A stretch of DNA of 64,000 nucleotides from the NCBI RefSeq assembly GCF_024623455.1, contig NZ_JANIPJ010000012.1:124001-188000 (forward strand). The letters are read 5' to 3'. Every line of letters begins with the position of its first letter. The stretch's first letter is position 1. The notes beneath the pieces are model-generated. The model made no database searches and was not told the origin of the DNA. It was given only the letters and a program-made list of their open reading frames with translations. This document shows, in pieces, positions 51,350-60,340 of the stretch. A program made the position numbers and the translations under genes. The DNA comes from Paenibacillus soyae (GTDB taxonomy: Bacteria; Bacillota; Bacilli; Paenibacillales; Paenibacillaceae).

Positions 51350-52312
51350 TTAGAAAATGCCTTCTTGTCCAAAACGTTTGGCGAGACGATTGCTGCCGTA
51401 GATCAGCAGAATGCCGACGACCGATTTGAACAATCCGATGGCGGTGCTGTAGCTGAACGCTCCCTGCGTGATCCCGACGAAGTAGACGTACGTATCGAAG
51501 ACGTCCGCGACCGACCGGTTGAGCGAGTTGGTCATCAGGAAGATCTGCTCGAAGCCGTTGTCGAGGAAGCTGCCTAGCCGCAAGATCAATAAGATAACGA
51601 TCGTGCTGCTGATCGCGGGAATCGTAATATAGATGAGACGCTGGAATCGGCTCGCGCCGTCCACGACCGCCGCCTCGTATTGCTCCATGTCAACGGAAGC
51701 GAGAGCGGCCAAGAAGATGATCGTTCCCCATCCGGAATCCTTCCACATCATCTGAAGAATGATCATCGGACGGAACCAGTCCGTATCCGCAAGGAAATTA
51801 ATCGATTGTCCCGTCACCGCGGCGACTAACTCGTTAATAATGCCGCCCGAGGTCGTGAGGAAGACGTACGTCATGCTTGCCACAATGACCATCGATACGA
51901 AGTGAGGCACGTATACCAGCGTCTGGACGATCCGTTTGAAGTAAGCGAGCCTCACCTCATTCAGAAGAAGCGCCAATATAATAGGAGCCGGGAAGAAGAA
52001 CACCAGATCGTAAATGGCCAATATGAGCGTGTTGCGCAGCAGCCGGAAAAAGTCCGGGTTGGCGAAAAAGTTGCGGAAGTGCTCGAACCCTACCCATTCG
52101 CTGTTCCAGAAGCCAAGGAACGGCTGATAGTTTTGAAAGGCGATCAGCACGCCCCACATGGGCAAATATTTGAATACCAGGAAGTACAGCAAGCCAGGCA
52201 CCAGCAAAATGTACAGCCACTTATCTTTTTTAAGCTTGGACAGCCAGCGCCTCCGCTTAGGGATGCCCTGCCGGGCGGATACTTCGATTTCAGATTGCAG
52301 CGCCGTATTCAT
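51350..52312 (-). CDS. ABC transporter permease (LplB/YesP type)
   Basis: 320 residues from ATG 52312 (AAAGGGTGAG site); a longer frame to 52393 begins within the promoter. Hallmark N-terminus KWLYILLVPGLLYFLVFKYL, six helices, contact region MEQYEAAVVDGASRFQRLIY, and the end GLFKSVVGILLIYGSNRLAK. First gene of the RG-I operon, preceded by a promoter and cre site at 52345-52393. Confidence 0.94.
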   Translation of the reverse strand: MNTALQSEIEVSARQGIPKRRRWLSKLKKDKWLYILLVPGLLYFLVFKYLPMWGVLIAFQNYQPFLGFWNSEWVGFEHFRNFFANPDFFRLLRNTLILAIYDLVFFFPAPIILALLLNEVRLAYFKRIVQTLVYVPHFVSMVIVASMTYVFLTTSGGIINELVAAVTGQSINFLADTDWFRPMIILQMMWKDSGWGTIIFLAALASVDMEQYEAAVVDGASRFQRLIYITIPAISSTIVILLILRLGSFLDNGFEQIFLMTNSLNRSVADVFDTYVYFVGITQGAFSYSTAIGLFKSVVGILLIYGSNRLAKRFGQEGIF

Positions 52313-52344
52313 CCACTCACCCTTTCTCTTCTTTTGCGCCGGAA

Positions 52345-52358
52345 TGTTATCGCTTACA
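52345..52358. promoter_or_regulatory. cre site (CcpA) of the RG-I operon
   Basis: TGTTATCGCTTACA; its complement TGTAAGCGATAACA fits TGWAANCGNTNWCA at every position. It lies just downstream of the -10 box, the usual place for CcpA repression. Confidence 0.85.
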
Positions 52359-52364
52359 TGACCA

Positions 52365-52393
52365 AGTATCGCGTCAGGCCGAACAACTTTCAA
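52365..52393 (-). promoter_or_regulatory. Sigma-A promoter of the RG-I operon
   Basis: TTGAAA, 17 bases, GATACT, after the terminator of the AraC gene. Confidence 0.7.
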
Positions 52394-52410
52394 TTGCCTA
52401 TTTTTGTACG

Positions 52411-52435
52411 AAAAAAGCCTTGAAAATCAAGGCTT
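52411..52435 (-). terminator. Terminator after the membrane AraC regulator gene
   Basis: AAGCCTTGA / TCAAGGCTT stem, loop of 3, then TTTTTT on the minus strand. Confidence 0.88.
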
Positions 52436-52481
52436 CGTCGTACCTATGGAACTTTTTTGGCGGGGTGGTACTCTTTTGTTT

Positions 52482-54785
52482 TTACGCTTCCGCCTGCTCC
52501 CTGAACTGTCCGGGAGTAATGCCTACCTGCTTCTTGAAGATGCGGTTAAAATATCGTTGTTGATAGCCGACCTCCCCGGCAATATCGTTGATTTTCAGAT
52601 CCGTCTCGCGCAGCAGCGTCTTCGCTTTCCCGATTCGAAGCTCCGTCACGTAATCAATGAAGTTAATGCCCGTAAACTGTTTGAAATATTTGCTGAGCGT
52701 GTAGGAGTTGGTGCCGACCAAGTCGGCGCATTGTTCAAGCGAAATATCCGAAGTAAAGTGGGCATGTATATATTCGATCGTCGACTCCACGAGCCGTTTC
52801 AGCTCGATGTTCGCCCTCGCGTCTCTCTCCTCGATGAAAGGCACGATGACGTTCTTCTTCATCCAGCGGAGCATCTTCTCCGGCTCGCGGATTTGCGACA
52901 GATGCCCGAACATGTTCTCCCCGCGGAACAGCTGATGCGGACTGAGACCGGATTGAAGGATGGCATGCTGCATGGTGCCGAACAATTGCAGCATGCTTTG
53001 CTGAACATGAATTTCCGTGCCGCGTGCGGAGAGAACCTCCTGCAGGAACAAGGTGACGAGCTGCTCGGCTTCGTCCTTGTCTCCCGCTCTCATCGCGTGG
53101 ACGATATCGCGTTCGAGCGCAAATGGATAATGCGTCTCGCTGGCGTCGTTGTGGGCGGGCAGCTGCTCCATATGAATCAGCTGATTCTGGTTGACGAACT
53201 TCCGGTAGCCGGTCGCGCGCTCCACTTCCATATACATATCGGGAATTTGCTGAATCCGCTCCATCTGGGCGCTGATCGTGATCGTTACCTGCATATGAAT
53301 GATTCCGTTGATGGCCTTCGTAATATCCGTCCCGAGCGTCTGCAGCCGCCCGGATATCGGCTCGCCATCCGGGTACATAACGAGCACGGCAGCGGTCAAA
53401 TCATGGAAATTCATGACGCTGTATTGCTCGAATTGGTGCGCCGCAAGCTCCTCGATAATATTGGAAGCCGTGAAGGTCACCAGGCTTTCATCCCCTTGCG
53501 AGAACCGCTCGGTCAGGATGTCGTACCCCGTTAGCTGGATATGCATAATGCGGAATTGGTGCTGCTCGATGTCCCATCCGTACAGCTTCATCCTTGCTTT
53601 CAGATCCTTCTCCGAATAGGAGCCGAGATGCCCTTGCAGCAGCTGCAGCAGGAAACCCGATCTAACGTGCGCTCTTTGTTCCTCAAGCCTCATGCGAAGA
53701 TTCAGGCTTTCATTGTGCAGCTGGTTCCACTGATGCTCCAGGAACTGGAATTCATCCATGCCGCGCTCGAGATCCTTGCTTTTATGTCCGGTTAATAGGC
53801 CAAGCAGCCTCTCCACCGGCAGATACACCCGGCGCGAAGCCAGCCACGAGAGAATAAGCGCAAGCAGAAGCCCCGACACGCTGACGATAAAGATCGTGTT
53901 GGAGAGGGTGATGACCGAAGAGGTGATGGCCGTTATCGGCGTAGCCGAAATATACGTCCATTCGGAGGAAAGCCTCGCCAGCTCTCCGTACGAAACGGAA
54001 TACGTAATTCCGCCTTGGTCGAGCATGAAGGTTCCCGACGGTTCGGGCCGGCTTAGCACTTCGGCGCGGAGCGCTTCATCGAGGGCCGTTTCTTCGGCAT
54101 TATCCGCGACGAGCACCTCTCCGTTCTTGTCGAGCAGCATGGTGGACCCTTCATTATAAGGCGTCATGGTCTTGAGCAGATTCATGACTTTATCCCGTTT
54201 GAGCTCCGCAACCAGCACCCCGAACGGCGTGCTGCTGTCCCCTGGAATTTTGTGGACGAGAACAATCGGTTTGTAGATGCTCCCGGCGTTGTCCTCCTCG
54301 ACAGGCAGCCAATCCGTCCAGTAAATATTCGAGCCTTCCCCGATGAACCGTTCAAAGCCGCCAATCCGCTCTCCATCGTCCAGCATGTAGAATTCAGGCT
54401 GGAACAACACCGGATCCACCCCGTTGATATACAGCTGGACTTGATTAATGAGAGGATGAGAACCTTGAAGCATGAAGAGCGTCTTGGTAATATCGTAGGT
54501 TTCCCTGAACTGATACACGAAGTCCATTTCCTTCAGGCCGGAACCGAAACGCGGGTTAAACGCCCAATGGGAAATATCGAGCTCCACGGAGCCGAATTGG
54601 TCGTCGATGTTCTGCGCGCGTTCTTCGATTTGGTTTTGATGAAGCTCCCCGATGTTTTTCTCCATGGGACCGACCGCGAACCAATAGGTAAACACGGCGA
54701 TAATCAACCCCGGAACGCTTGCGGCCAACAAGAACCATATGAAGCTTTTACGGTAAAAGCTTCGATTTTTTTTCCCTGATTTCAT
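52482..54785 (-). CDS. Membrane-bound AraC family regulator (YesS/YtdP-like)
   Basis: 767 residues from ATG 54785; no clear ribosome site is seen, and a TTG at 54854 lies over the cre-like site. Order: membrane helix near 18-38, an extracellular Cache-like sensor to about 280, a second helix (TIFIVSVSGLLLALILSWLA), a linker and GGDEF-like-fold middle region, then the AraC HTH: DISLEQCADLVGTNSYTLSK and LKINDIAGEVGYQQRYFNRI, ending TPGQFREQAE. This combines sensing and DNA binding in one protein and needs no kinase. It most likely activates the RG-I operon beginning at 52393 on contact with pectin fragments. Confidence 0.9.
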   Translation of the reverse strand: MKSGKKNRSFYRKSFIWFLLAASVPGLIIAVFTYWFAVGPMEKNIGELHQNQIEERAQNIDDQFGSVELDISHWAFNPRFGSGLKEMDFVYQFRETYDITKTLFMLQGSHPLINQVQLYINGVDPVLFQPEFYMLDDGERIGGFERFIGEGSNIYWTDWLPVEEDNAGSIYKPIVLVHKIPGDSSTPFGVLVAELKRDKVMNLLKTMTPYNEGSTMLLDKNGEVLVADNAEETALDEALRAEVLSRPEPSGTFMLDQGGITYSVSYGELARLSSEWTYISATPITAITSSVITLSNTIFIVSVSGLLLALILSWLASRRVYLPVERLLGLLTGHKSKDLERGMDEFQFLEHQWNQLHNESLNLRMRLEEQRAHVRSGFLLQLLQGHLGSYSEKDLKARMKLYGWDIEQHQFRIMHIQLTGYDILTERFSQGDESLVTFTASNIIEELAAHQFEQYSVMNFHDLTAAVLVMYPDGEPISGRLQTLGTDITKAINGIIHMQVTITISAQMERIQQIPDMYMEVERATGYRKFVNQNQLIHMEQLPAHNDASETHYPFALERDIVHAMRAGDKDEAEQLVTLFLQEVLSARGTEIHVQQSMLQLFGTMQHAILQSGLSPHQLFRGENMFGHLSQIREPEKMLRWMKKNVIVPFIEERDARANIELKRLVESTIEYIHAHFTSDISLEQCADLVGTNSYTLSKYFKQFTGINFIDYVTELRIGKAKTLLRETDLKINDIAGEVGYQQRYFNRIFKKQVGITPGQFREQAEA

Positions 54786-54839
54786 AAAGCCGGACAGTCG
54801 CTGCAGCAAGATCCCCCACCCCCACAAATAGATAACAAA

Positions 54840-54853
54840 AGAAACCGCTTTCA
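54840..54853. promoter_or_regulatory. cre-like site upstream of the membrane AraC gene
   Basis: Complement TGAAAGCGGTTTCT matches the CcpA consensus at 13 of 14 positions. Sugar control of the activator would add a second layer of catabolite repression. Confidence 0.5.
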
Positions 54854-54964
54854 ATTTTCGTTATAAATAAATTCACACCTTTTGATTTTTTTAAAAGTAT
54901 ACACGATCAATTCAGGGTATTCCATGTAAAAAAATAGAAGCGATATGTATATTTCCCTTCCCGC

Positions 54965-54994
54965 GCAAGGAAAAGCCTTGGACACCAAGGCTTT
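54965..54994 (-). terminator. Terminator after the acetylesterase gene
   Basis: AAAGCCTTGG / CCAAGGCTTT perfect 10-base stem, loop ACA, with a short T-rich tail. Confidence 0.8.
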
Positions 54995-55011
54995 ATCACT
55001 GTCGCTTATCC

Positions 55012-55662
55012 CTAAGCACGGGGGAACAAATCAATTGGCAGCTTCTTCACTTCTTCCGCGACTAGCCGCGCGATCCGTTCCGCTCCCGTTTCGGTGAAAT
55101 GCGTGTGGTCGGTACCGTTCACCGAAACCATGAAGTAGCTTCTCGCCTCTTCAACCCCGACGGACGCATACTCATCCAGGCTCCTGCTCATCAGATCAAT
55201 GAGAAACACCTCTTCCTCGGCGGCCAGCTGCTTCATCGCATGGCAGTAATCCGGGAAATCGTTCAGGAAGACGCCATTCTCCGCATGCAGTCTCCCGACC
55301 GGCGTGATCAGCACCGGGATCGCGCCGCGGCCACGGGCTCCTTCGATGTACAGCTTCAGATAGGACCTATAATCGGTATAAGGATCCGTGTATCGTTCGG
55401 GTCTGCTCTTCGTGGAGTCATTGTGGCCCATCTGGACGAACAAATAGTCGCCTTCCCGCATCTCTTCCAAGATCGCGTTCAAACGCCCTTCCCCGACGAA
55501 CGTCTTCGAGCTTCTGCCTCCGATCGCCCGGTTGACGAAGCGGACTTCGTCCGGAAAATATTCGGCGATAAATTGACCCCAGCCCGCCTGCGGCGCATGC
55601 TCCGGCTCATAGGTCTGCACCGTGGAATCACCGGCCAGAAAGACGCTTACTTTATATGTCAT
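55012..55662 (-). CDS. Rhamnogalacturonan acetylesterase-like SGNH hydrolase (YesT/RhgT type)
   Basis: 216 residues from ATG 55662, with GGGGAGAGG 5 bases upstream; the longer frame to 55743 runs through the promoter. SGNH blocks: I, SVFLAGDSTVQTYEPEHAPQ with nucleophile Ser; II, Gly in VNRAIGGRSSKTFVGEGRL; III, Asn in YLFVQMGHNDSTKSRPERYT; V, DHTHFTETGAERIARLVAEE with catalytic Asp and His. AGWGQ and GGRSS are the rhamnogalacturonan acetylesterase signature. No leader, so it removes acetyl groups from imported RG-I fragments in the cytoplasm. It has its own promoter, next to the AraC regulator. Confidence 0.93.
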   Translation of the reverse strand: MTYKVSVFLAGDSTVQTYEPEHAPQAGWGQFIAEYFPDEVRFVNRAIGGRSSKTFVGEGRLNAILEEMREGDYLFVQMGHNDSTKSRPERYTDPYTDYRSYLKLYIEGARGRGAIPVLITPVGRLHAENGVFLNDFPDYCHAMKQLAAEEEVFLIDLMSRSLDEYASVGVEEARSYFMVSVNGTDHTHFTETGAERIARLVAEEVKKLPIDLFPRA

Positions 55663-55708
55663 GCAATCCTCTCCCCTATAGAACATTGGTTCGTTTGTTT
55701 GCACGACT

Positions 55709-55737
55709 ATTGTAAGCGTCCGTTCTATCCCCTGCAA
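55709..55737 (-). promoter_or_regulatory. Sigma-A promoter of the acetylesterase gene
   Basis: TTGCAG, 17 bases, TACAAT, 47 bases before the chosen ATG; decides that start. Confidence 0.75.
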
Positions 55738-55855
55738 TTGCACTTTTTTGCAGCCGTGGTTTCCAGCCTCTTGAACGCATCTCGGAGAGCGGGTTCCCGA
55801 GAGCTTGTCCGACTATCTGTGATCGTGCACCTCTCTGTGATGCGCGCGAAAAGGA

Positions 55856-55899
55856 AAAACGACCGCCCCGGCGGGCTGAGCCCGTTAACCGTGGCGGTC
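55856..55899 (-). terminator. Terminator after the SLH protein gene
   Basis: GACCGCC / GGCGGTC stem with inner GGGCT / AGCCC pairs, then GTTTTTCC on the minus strand. Confidence 0.8.
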
Positions 55900-55915
55900 A
55901 TTCATTTAGCCTATA

Positions 55916-57982
55916 TTAAATACCCGTGAACAGAATGCTGATATCCTCGTTGCCGTTTTTCGTCTTCCATCCATTGAAGCCGGCCGCGTCGGTGATGCCG
56001 GGTTTGAACGTGAGAGCATACACTCGGCCCGGCGTCAGGTCCTTGGCCAGCTTCAGCGTCACCTCGGTAACGACCGCTCCCGTATTGTTCAATTCGTCGT
56101 GGGAGATGCCGACGGCGTCTCCACCCTGCTCTTGGAGAGCGAAGGACGTTTCATTTACGTTTTTCACGGGCTCGCTGAAGACGACTTTGATCGTCGTCCG
56201 ATTCATGACGATCACCTGTTTCGCGTAAGGCGCCTCGTTGGCGGCGACGGTTCCGGCAAACGTAAGTTCGTTCGCGCCGTCCTGCGTGAGGAGCGACGAC
56301 ACGCCCGTTACCCTCGCCGTATATACGTGGCCGGGTTGGAACAACGCCGGATTCGAATCGGAGCCGGTGCGGAATTGGACGACAACGACTCTATTCGTTC
56401 CCGGCTTGCGTACGGCGTATTTGCTCCAGCCGGTCATCGAGACGTTAGCCCCGTTATCCTTGAGAATCGTAACGACAAGCGATCCGATGTCCGAATCTTT
56501 GATATCTCTGTCGAACGTGACCTCGATCGTGTTCTCGTTAACCGCCGCGATGCTTTGAAGCTTCACGGGGAGAACCGGATTCGAGATGCCTCCGAACAGC
56601 AGACCGGATTTCGTATCCATCACGTTGCCGGACAGATCGGGGATGCCCGAGACGGTCAGGCTGTATACGGTTTTGTCTTGCTGGGCGGAGGTTCGCAGAG
56701 TAACGGTGCGTCCTTCGCTATCCAGGGTGGCCGATACGATCGTCAAGCCGCTGATGCTGTACCTTCCCGTCTGAACGGCGATGTCGCGATTCACCTTCTC
56801 GCTGAATTTGACGGTCAGCGAGGCGTCGGCGTTCACTTTAAACTCCGATTCGACGATGGTCGGCTTCGTCCCGTCGTTGCTGCCGACGATGGACAGATCC
56901 GAGCGCGTATCCATCACGTTGCCGGCGAGATCCTTGACGTTCTTGACGGTGAGCCAGTATCGGACGTTGTCCGCCTGATTCGACGTGGTGAGCGTCACCT
57001 GTCTCTTGTCGGTCGAAAGCTGGATCGACGTTACCTTCAAGCCGCCGGAGAACGAATAATGGGATGGATTCGTAGCCGTCCCGTTCTCAACCGGCTCGGA
57101 GAAGGTCAAGACATAGATACGAGACGTCACGCGGTCGAACGCGGTGATCGTCGGCTTCGTCATGTCCGATCTTGTGGACGTATACGCCCATGACCGGCCG
57201 TCGACCGTTAAGAAATGCGTACGGTTCTCGAGCTGGTAGCCTGTCGTGAGCAATACCGACATCCCGTCGGCGCTGACCGTCGCGAGATGGATAGGCACAA
57301 CGTTACCGAGATCGTCCCGCAGCGTGAATCTGCCGATATCCGCCGACTCGGCCTTCGCCTTTAGATTCACCCGTACCGTCTGAACATTCAGCGCCTCGAC
57401 CGACCTCACGTCGAGCAGACTTCCCCAGCCCGTATAGACCGCGTAGATCGCTTCCACGAGCACGCCTCGCGTGGCGTTGACCGTATAGTCCTCCCGAGGG
57501 GCAATCCAGCCTTTGCTGATTGCGGTTCCGACCGCATTCTTCGCCCATGGCGATACTTTGCCCGCGAAGACGACGTTAGGGTAAGCGGATACGTTATTGA
57601 CCTTCAGCAACACGACCGCAAGCTCTTCCACCTTCACGGGCGCGGTCGGCTCGAATCGGTTATTCCCTTTGCCGACCATAAGCCCTGAGTTGCGAACCGC
57701 CTGAACCGCCGTGAACGACCAGCGCGTCTTCAGCACGTCCGCGAACGCGGGCGTCGTATTGGAATGAGGCAATTCGAGAAGCTTGTAAAGCACGGTTGCG
57801 AATTGTTCGCGGGACATGGATTCGTGAAGGCGGGAGGACCCGTCCTCGAAGCCGGTCATGATGCCCTGCTGCTTCAGTACTTGGAATTTCTCCTCCGTCG
57901 TGAGCCCTGCCGCGCCTGCGGCCGGGACGGAGAGGGTGAGCAGCATCGCGAACGCGAGCAATGCTAGGGCGATTTTCCTCAT
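55916..57982 (-). CDS. S-layer-anchored protein: three SLH domains and tandem Ig-like modules
   Basis: 688 residues, Sec signal peptide ending PAAGA near residue 24. Three SLH-type domains (about 27-185): FQVLKQQGIMTGFEDGSSRL, FADVLKTRWSFTAVQAVRNS and SPWAKNAVGTAISKGWIAPR. Four to five Ig-like modules follow; two are near repeats (ADNVRYWLTVKNVKDLAGNV and QDKTVYSLTVSGIPDLSGNV, each followed by MDT). The modules share SEPV/SEKV motifs of SbsA-type domains. SLH domains bind pyruvylated wall polymer, so the protein is displayed on the cell. There is no enzyme domain; possible roles are scaffold or sugar binding for the neighbouring importers. Confidence 0.9.
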   Translation of the reverse strand: MRKIALALLAFAMLLTLSVPAAGAAGLTTEEKFQVLKQQGIMTGFEDGSSRLHESMSREQFATVLYKLLELPHSNTTPAFADVLKTRWSFTAVQAVRNSGLMVGKGNNRFEPTAPVKVEELAVVLLKVNNVSAYPNVVFAGKVSPWAKNAVGTAISKGWIAPREDYTVNATRGVLVEAIYAVYTGWGSLLDVRSVEALNVQTVRVNLKAKAESADIGRFTLRDDLGNVVPIHLATVSADGMSVLLTTGYQLENRTHFLTVDGRSWAYTSTRSDMTKPTITAFDRVTSRIYVLTFSEPVENGTATNPSHYSFSGGLKVTSIQLSTDKRQVTLTTSNQADNVRYWLTVKNVKDLAGNVMDTRSDLSIVGSNDGTKPTIVESEFKVNADASLTVKFSEKVNRDIAVQTGRYSISGLTIVSATLDSEGRTVTLRTSAQQDKTVYSLTVSGIPDLSGNVMDTKSGLLFGGISNPVLPVKLQSIAAVNENTIEVTFDRDIKDSDIGSLVVTILKDNGANVSMTGWSKYAVRKPGTNRVVVVQFRTGSDSNPALFQPGHVYTARVTGVSSLLTQDGANELTFAGTVAANEAPYAKQVIVMNRTTIKVVFSEPVKNVNETSFALQEQGGDAVGISHDELNNTGAVVTEVTLKLAKDLTPGRVYALTFKPGITDAAGFNGWKTKNGNEDISILFTGI

Positions 57983-58119
57983 TATGGCATTCCTCCTATA
58001 GGATATATGCCGGCACCGCGGTAGAACAAATAGTCCGAGAACAAACGCTAGCCGGCAATGTACCTATTTAACGATGCCGGATAGGAAAATGTTTCTGTCG
58101 AAACCTGTTATATCCAAAA

Positions 58120-60243
58120 CTAGTCAAAGTTCGAGCAAACCTCCGGAAATTCGCCTCTCTTTCCCATTCGAATGACTGTATACAAAGAGTCCGTGTCGAC
58201 TCGAACCCGCCCGCCTCCGGAGCCGTCAGGCTCGGGCAGCAGCTCGCGGCGAATCGGATACATCATCTCCGGGGCGCTGTGGCGTCCCGCGTCCTGCAGC
58301 AAAACCGTAAACCGAAGGCGCTTCGGCTGTTCTTCGTTCAGCACGTGCAGCTGAAGCTCTCCCTGCTCCGTCAACATCCATGTCGTCAGCGTTTGCTCAG
58401 GCAATCCTTCCACCCGGACGGAAGGCGGAGCCCAAGCCTGCATCAGCCCGCGAAGCCATTGGCCCGGCCAGTGCCACCGCTGCCCTTCCTGCTCGGCAAA
58501 TCCTGTCTGAACGGCAAGCGTCCCCCTCGCCATCGCGAACAGGTCAAAGCCAACCAAAACAACCTCGCCTGCTCCAGTCTGCCGCCGAATGACAGCCGGA
58601 GCGCCCAGCTCGCCGGAAGGCTCGGGTGACCGCCAAGCCATCCACCGCTCCGCTGCCGTATCCTCCTCGAACAAGGGAGCCGAGAAGCGTCCCCACACGG
58701 CGGTACCCGGGAGCGGATCCATTCTTAACCGCGGCCCGCATACGGCCAGCGGTCCCTTCAAAGGCTCCTCGCATAGAACATGCTCCGGATCGAATTGCAA
58801 ATAGCTGCCGATCCCGTTCTGCTGGTAGCGCGTATCTCGCCCAAGCAGCCTGCAGCCGAATAACGATTCCCAGATCGCTTCCCCTTCCGGACCGTACAAC
58901 GTGCCGTCTCGTTGTCTCGGCACATCATCCAACGTCACGATAGCCCGGCCGCCCGCGCGGACATATTGCTCCACTCGGAGCCATCCTTCCAACGTCATCG
59001 ACTGCGCGCCCGGAACCAGCATCAGCCGGCCCGAGCGTTCCTCGCGCCACTCCTCCGCTTCGATAATCCGGCAGCCTCGGCGCTTGGAAGCGCAGAGCGA
59101 CATGGCCGTCTGCACCGCTTGAAGATGGACGCTGGACCGTTCCCACCAGTGCGGCTGGAATCGGCTGTATGCGGGATCGAATCGATGCGACAATTCGCTA
59201 TACAGGATCGAGATGTCGCTCGGCGGCGCGCCCTGGCCCCAGAAGGCCTCGGCTGCCGACACCAGCTTATAGGCGGCTTCGATCCGGTCCCACTCCGGTC
59301 CTACCGGACTGCCGTCTGCTTTCATCGACTCGCTGTACAGGAACGGGCGGGCGCCCTGCATGCCAATGCTGATCAACTCCCTCGCCACTCGGGTTACCGG
59401 CGTATGATCATAGACGCTGCCGATATTGCCCGGCCCGACCTGAGGGCATGTCATCGTGTCCCGGACAAACCCCGCCGACAAAAAATTGCCCGCCCACGGC
59501 TCCGCGAAATGGTAATCGTAGACGCGGCGTATGGAACGAGGCATGCCGGCATTGCAGCCGTTCGTCGTGAACATCGTCCCCGGGCTGACTTCCTGAATCA
59601 ACTCGTGCACGCTTCTAGCGAAGGGCAGCCAGTACTCGGCCTCCTCGTAATCATACAGCTCGCGCCAACGCTCATTCGCCTCGCTGCCCAGCGGCATGCT
59701 GCGCCCCGTCGCCTTCTTATATTGCTCCTGGCATGGGCCGCAGAAGCACAGCACGGAGGGGAAGCAATCGAGATACAGTCCCTCCGGCTTATAATTTTCG
59801 AGAATTTCGCGCAGCTGGGCCAGCATGTACTCCCGATATCCGTGGCGAATGCAGCAGCGGAACCAGCGCCCTCCCGCCCGAATCGGCCGTCCTTCCGCAT
59901 CGATAGCCTTCCACTGCGGATGCGATTTGGCTGCATAATGATCCGTATCGACGCTGTAATAGACCGAGACGGCTGCCCCGGCTCCTTCTCCGGCTTGCTT
60001 CAGCGCCTGCAGCAGATCCAACCCGGCTTCCGCCGCTTTGGGATGTACCGGTCCGATTCGGCTCGGATAATACGCATACCCCCAGTGGTCCTTCGCGTAG
60101 ACAATCATGTTATCGAACCCCGCGGCGCGTATCCGATCCGCGTAGACCGAAGGATCGAACCCCGCGAAGGTCACTTCCGGCAAATCTCCCCGATGGCAAT
60201 CAATCAAATAGCCTCTCCTACCTGACAGCAGCTTGTTATTCAT
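58120..60243 (-). CDS. GHL6-type putative glycoside hydrolase with trimerisation-like domain
   Basis: 707 residues from ATG 60243; a TTG at 60249 is better placed after GGGGG. No leader. An N-terminal TIM-barrel-like part shows TFAGFDPSVYADRIRAAGFD, MIVYAKDHWGYAYYP, GAAVSVYYSVDTDHYAAKSH, then EGLYLDCFPSVLCFCGPCQE with four Cys and an Asp. The middle has FLYSESMKADGSPV. The C-terminal flavodoxin-like part (GRLMLVPGAQSMTLEGWLRV, YVRAGGRAIVTLDDVP) resembles the trimerisation domain of GH42 enzymes. This matches hypothetical glycosyl hydrolase 6 proteins, some of which are fucosidase-like. It is the first enzyme gene after the third binding protein, so it should act on that importer's sugar. Confidence 0.8.
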   Translation of the reverse strand: MNNKLLSGRRGYLIDCHRGDLPEVTFAGFDPSVYADRIRAAGFDNMIVYAKDHWGYAYYPSRIGPVHPKAAEAGLDLLQALKQAGEGAGAAVSVYYSVDTDHYAAKSHPQWKAIDAEGRPIRAGGRWFRCCIRHGYREYMLAQLREILENYKPEGLYLDCFPSVLCFCGPCQEQYKKATGRSMPLGSEANERWRELYDYEEAEYWLPFARSVHELIQEVSPGTMFTTNGCNAGMPRSIRRVYDYHFAEPWAGNFLSAGFVRDTMTCPQVGPGNIGSVYDHTPVTRVARELISIGMQGARPFLYSESMKADGSPVGPEWDRIEAAYKLVSAAEAFWGQGAPPSDISILYSELSHRFDPAYSRFQPHWWERSSVHLQAVQTAMSLCASKRRGCRIIEAEEWREERSGRLMLVPGAQSMTLEGWLRVEQYVRAGGRAIVTLDDVPRQRDGTLYGPEGEAIWESLFGCRLLGRDTRYQQNGIGSYLQFDPEHVLCEEPLKGPLAVCGPRLRMDPLPGTAVWGRFSAPLFEEDTAAERWMAWRSPEPSGELGAPAVIRRQTGAGEVVLVGFDLFAMARGTLAVQTGFAEQEGQRWHWPGQWLRGLMQAWAPPSVRVEGLPEQTLTTWMLTEQGELQLHVLNEEQPKRLRFTVLLQDAGRHSAPEMMYPIRRELLPEPDGSGGGRVRVDTDSLYTVIRMGKRGEFPEVCSNFD

Positions 60244-60289
60244 TGTCAAACGCCGCGGCCCCCTTTCATCAAAGGCTTTCCATGAAGCT

Positions 60290-60324
60290 CACCCGCAGAG
60301 CTGGAGTGACGGCATCTGCGGGTG
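60290..60324 (-). other. Stem-loop between third binding-protein gene and GHL6 gene
   Basis: CACCCGCAGA / TCTGCGGGTG, 10-base stem, no T run on the minus strand. It follows the binding-protein stop by 16 bases. Confidence 0.6.
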
Positions 60325-60340
60325 GGCGGTTGAAGCAGCT

